Positions 5,374-7,389 of a stretch of DNA of 7,389 nt are shown one piece after another (within the stretch, counting starts at the first letter, position 1; each line of letters opens with the position of its first letter). A program made the position numbers and the translations under genes. Source of the stretch: an uncultured Anaeromassilibacillus sp. (GTDB lineage: Bacteria; Bacillota; Clostridia; Oscillospirales; Acutalibacteraceae); NCBI GenBank assembly GCA_945988865.1, contig CAMFTQ010000028.1:1-7389 (forward strand), written 5' to 3'. The notes beneath the pieces were generated by a model. That model saw nothing but the letters and a program-made list of their open reading frames with translations, was not told the DNA's origin and searched no databases.

Positions 5374-6615
5374 ATGGTATCAATAGCAATTATGGGGCAC
5401 GGTGTTGTAGGCTCGGGTGTTGCTGAAATTATCACAACACACAAAAACAAGCTCTACACAAGCATCGGAGAAGAGGTTTATATCAAGCGTATTCTTGATT
5501 TAAGAGAATTCCCCGACAGTCCGCTTGCAGATAGATTTACAAAGAACTTTGAGGATATTATAAACGACAGAGAAATCAGAATTGTTGTTGAGGTTATGGG
5601 CGGTATCAATCCGGCTTACGACTTTGTTAAACGCTCGCTCAAGGCAGGCAAAAGCGTAGTAACCTCTAACAAGGAGCTTGTAGCCGCCAAGGGCGCAGAG
5701 CTTTTGCAGATTGCAAAGGACAACAACGCAAACTTCCTGTTTGAGGCAAGCGTAGGCGGCGGTATTCCGATTATCCGTCCTATGAGCCAGTGTCTTGTTG
5801 CAAATATTGTTGACGAGATTGCAGGTATTTTAAACGGCACAACCAACTTTATACTCACAAAGATGATTGACGAGGGTATGGATTTTGACACAGCACTTAA
5901 GCTTGCTCAGGAGTTAGGCTATGCCGAGAGAAATCCCGAGGCAGACGTTGAGGGACACGACGCTTGCAGAAAAATCTGTATTCTTGCTTCTCTTGCATTC
6001 GGCAAGCACGTGTACCCCGAATACGTTCACACAGAGGGCATTACAAAAATCACACTCAAGGACGTTAAATATGCTGCCGCTTGGGGCGGTGTGATTAAGC
6101 TCATCGGCAAGGTCAAGATGCTCGAAAACGGCAAAATGGATATTATGGTAGCTCCGATGCTTATACCCTGCAAGAGCCAGCTTGCAAATATTGACGATGT
6201 ATTCAACGGTATTATGGTAAGGGGCGACTGCACAGGCGACGTAGTATTTTACGGCAAGGGTGCAGGCAAGCTGCCGACAGCAAGTGCAGTAGTAGCAGAC
6301 GTTATCGACTGCTGTAAGCACCTAAAGACAAGAAAATATCTGTTCTGGACAGACGGCGACAGCTCAAACGTTATCGACTACAAGGATTCTGTTTCATCAT
6401 TTTACATTCGTGTAAAGTCAGACGATAAGGATGCAGCTTTGCAAAGTGCAAAGGAGCTTTTCGGTAATATTTCACCTATCGCTCTGGACGAGTACGAGGG
6501 CGAGTGTGCATTTGTAACAGAGCCTTTGAAATATTCTGACGCAGAAAATTATGTAAAAGCACTTGCAGACAAGGGCTATGAAACGCTGTCTATGCTCAGA
6601 ATAGGCGACTTATAA
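5374..6615 (+). CDS. hom: Homoserine dehydrogenase (monofunctional, ACT-domain form)
   Basis: Hom reduces L-aspartate 4-semialdehyde to L-homoserine with NAD(P)H in the cytoplasm, committing carbon to threonine and methionine. The 413 residues comprise an N-terminal Rossmann domain with GHGVVGSGV (8-16), a substrate/dimer domain, and a C-terminal ACT-like domain (about 342-413) of the kind that usually mediates threonine feedback. TSNKELVA (97-104) carries Lys100; NGTTNFIL (154-161) is a family signature. Glu185, Asp191 and Lys200, in the segment GYAERNPEADVEGHDACRK, have the spacing of the yeast catalytic residues Glu208, Asp214 and Lys223. The ATG at 5374 follows AAAGGAAG with about 8-base spacing. 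It lies 66 bases after the penicillin-binding protein gene, with its own promoter, and 223 bases before lysC. It is not fused to aspartokinase, unlike enterobacterial ThrA. The length is normal for the ACT-containing form (about 400-440). Confidence 0.97.
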   Translation: MVSIAIMGHGVVGSGVAEIITTHKNKLYTSIGEEVYIKRILDLREFPDSPLADRFTKNFEDIINDREIRIVVEVMGGINPAYDFVKRSLKAGKSVVTSNKELVAAKGAELLQIAKDNNANFLFEASVGGGIPIIRPMSQCLVANIVDEIAGILNGTTNFILTKMIDEGMDFDTALKLAQELGYAERNPEADVEGHDACRKICILASLAFGKHVYPEYVHTEGITKITLKDVKYAAAWGGVIKLIGKVKMLENGKMDIMVAPMLIPCKSQLANIDDVFNGIMVRGDCTGDVVFYGKGAGKLPTASAVVADVIDCCKHLKTRKYLFWTDGDSSNVIDYKDSVSSFYIRVKSDDKDAALQSAKELFGNISPIALDEYEGECAFVTEPLKYSDAENYVKALADKGYETLSMLRIGDL

Positions 6616-6730
6616 TCAGCAAAAATATGCAAATCCGAATTTTAAATTGTGCGTTATAGCTATAAATATTCTGCCAAGTACAACAAAAATGCAGTTTTTT
6701 GAAAGAATTTTTTAAAAGATTGCAAAAATG

Positions 6731-6759
6731 TTGAAATCAGCACTGTAATGTTGTAGAAT
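6731..6759 (+). promoter_or_regulatory. Sigma-A-type promoter of lysC
   Basis: TTGAAA (6731-6736) and TAGAAT (6754-6759) are separated by exactly 17 bases; each matches consensus at five of six positions. Transcription would start near 6766, about 73 bases before the lysC start. That leader is far too short for a lysine (L-box) riboswitch, which needs roughly 170 nt or more. The rest of the 6616-6838 gap is AT-rich, with a 12-bp palindrome TTATAGCTATAA (6654-6665) and no convincing hom terminator. Confidence 0.75.
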
Positions 6760-6838
6760 ATGTATTTGTTGATAAGTATTTTATGAAGAGCAAAACCTTT
6801 ATTCATCCATACAATCTATTTTAAGGAGTAATCAACCA

Positions 6839-7389
6839 ATGAGTTTAATTGTCCAGAAGTTCGGCGGCAGCTCTGTAGCAAATGCCGAAAGAGTAATGAA
6901 TGTTGCAAAAATTGTAACAGACACCTACGCAAAGGGTAATGACGTTGTAGTAGTTGTTTCTGCACAGGGCGACACTACTGACGACCTTATCGCAAAGGCT
7001 GAAGAAATTAACCCCAGAGCTTCAAAAAGAGAAAAGGATATGCTGCTTGCGGCAGGCGAGCAGATTTCAATTTCACTTCTTGCTATGGCTATCGAAAAGC
7101 TCGGCTATCAGGCTGTATCGCTGCTCGGCTGGCAGGCAGGCTTTGAAACAACGTCTGCTCACACATCTGCAAGAATCAAAAGAGTAGATCCTACAAGAAT
7201 CAGAAAAGAGCTTGACAGAAAAGCAATCGTAATTGTAGCAGGCTTTCAGGGACTTTCTAAGTATGATGATATTACAACACTGGGCAGAGGCGGCTCAGAT
7301 ACAAGCGCAGTAGCTATAGCTTCTGCAATGCATGCTGACCTTTGTCAGATTTTCACAGATGTTGAGGGCGTTTACACAGCAGACCCACG
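6839..7389 (+). CDS. lysC: Aspartokinase, N-terminal part (runs off window)
   Basis: Aspartokinase phosphorylates L-aspartate to 4-aspartyl phosphate with ATP, the first step of the pathway to lysine, threonine and methionine. The reading frame is open from ATG 6839 to the window end (183 full codons). The start MSLIVQKFGGSSVANAERV has the nucleotide/aspartate-binding KFGGSSV (7-13). SAQGDTTDDL, TTLGRGGSDTSAVA (from residue 146) and TDVEGVYTADP (173-183) are hallmarks of the amino-acid kinase fold in LysC enzymes. The regulatory ACT domains expected after about residue 260 are outside the window, so feedback type cannot be judged. An AAGGAG site (6823-6828) precedes the ATG with a 10-base gap, slightly long. 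It lies downstream of hom in the same direction but has its own promoter. A second aspartokinase elsewhere in the genome is possible, so the lysC symbol is a family-level choice. Confidence 0.94.
   Translation, partial: MSLIVQKFGGSSVANAERVMNVAKIVTDTYAKGNDVVVVVSAQGDTTDDLIAKAEEINPRASKREKDMLLAAGEQISISLLAMAIEKLGYQAVSLLGWQAGFETTSAHTSARIKRVDPTRIRKELDRKAIVIVAGFQGLSKYDDITTLGRGGSDTSAVAIASAMHADLCQIFTDVEGVYTADP

Noticed and set aside
5914..6321. Minus-strand 135-residue open frame inside hom
   Set aside because: It is an antisense shadow of a well-conserved gene, with Cys/Val/Asn-rich composition unlike a real protein and no recognisable domain.
6670..6718. Terminator after hom at the CAAAAA/TTTTTG hairpin
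   Set aside because: The stem is almost entirely A-T pairs and would be unstable; not called.

Overview
The window looks like ordinary chromosomal DNA from a low-to-mid-GC Gram-positive anaerobe of the class Clostridia, most likely the Oscillospirales/Ruminococcaceae. The grounds are inference from content: a FabK-type enoyl-ACP reductase encoded next to fabH and fabD, strong AGGAGG-type ribosome binding sites, consensus sigma-A-type promoters, a clostridial-style class A penicillin-binding protein with an acidic Ser/Thr/Gly tail, and monofunctional homoserine dehydrogenase and aspartokinase genes side by side. No species can be named from this stretch alone.

Left part (1-2261, minus strand): the front of a type II fatty-acid synthesis operon in the order fabH, fabK, fabD (fabD runs off the window). 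fabH has a near-consensus promoter, a leader of about 100 nt with two hairpins, and two 23-bp direct repeats just upstream of the -35 box, each with a perfect 13-bp palindrome. FabH starts chains from acetyl- or branched acyl-CoA and malonyl-ACP, FabK performs the last reduction of each cycle, and FabD makes the malonyl-ACP.

Middle (2262-2940): an intrinsic terminator followed, reading leftward, by a small minus-strand gene for a membrane-anchored protein whose C-terminal half resembles the BofC C-terminal domain. It most likely starts at a TTG codon at 2702 rather than at the ATG at 2744. Its 238-bp upstream gap is shared with the divergent penicillin-binding protein gene.

Right part (2941-7389, plus strand): a bifunctional class A penicillin-binding protein (glycosyltransferase plus transpeptidase), then homoserine dehydrogenase (hom) and the start of aspartokinase (lysC). 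Each has its own recognisable promoter, so these are probably separate transcription units. LysC and Hom catalyse the first and third steps of the aspartate pathway leading to threonine, methionine and lysine. No lysine riboswitch is visible ahead of lysC.

I found no mobile element gene, CRISPR array, RNA gene or evident new system. The best candidates for a second look are the palindrome-bearing repeats upstream of fabH and the small BofC-like gene.
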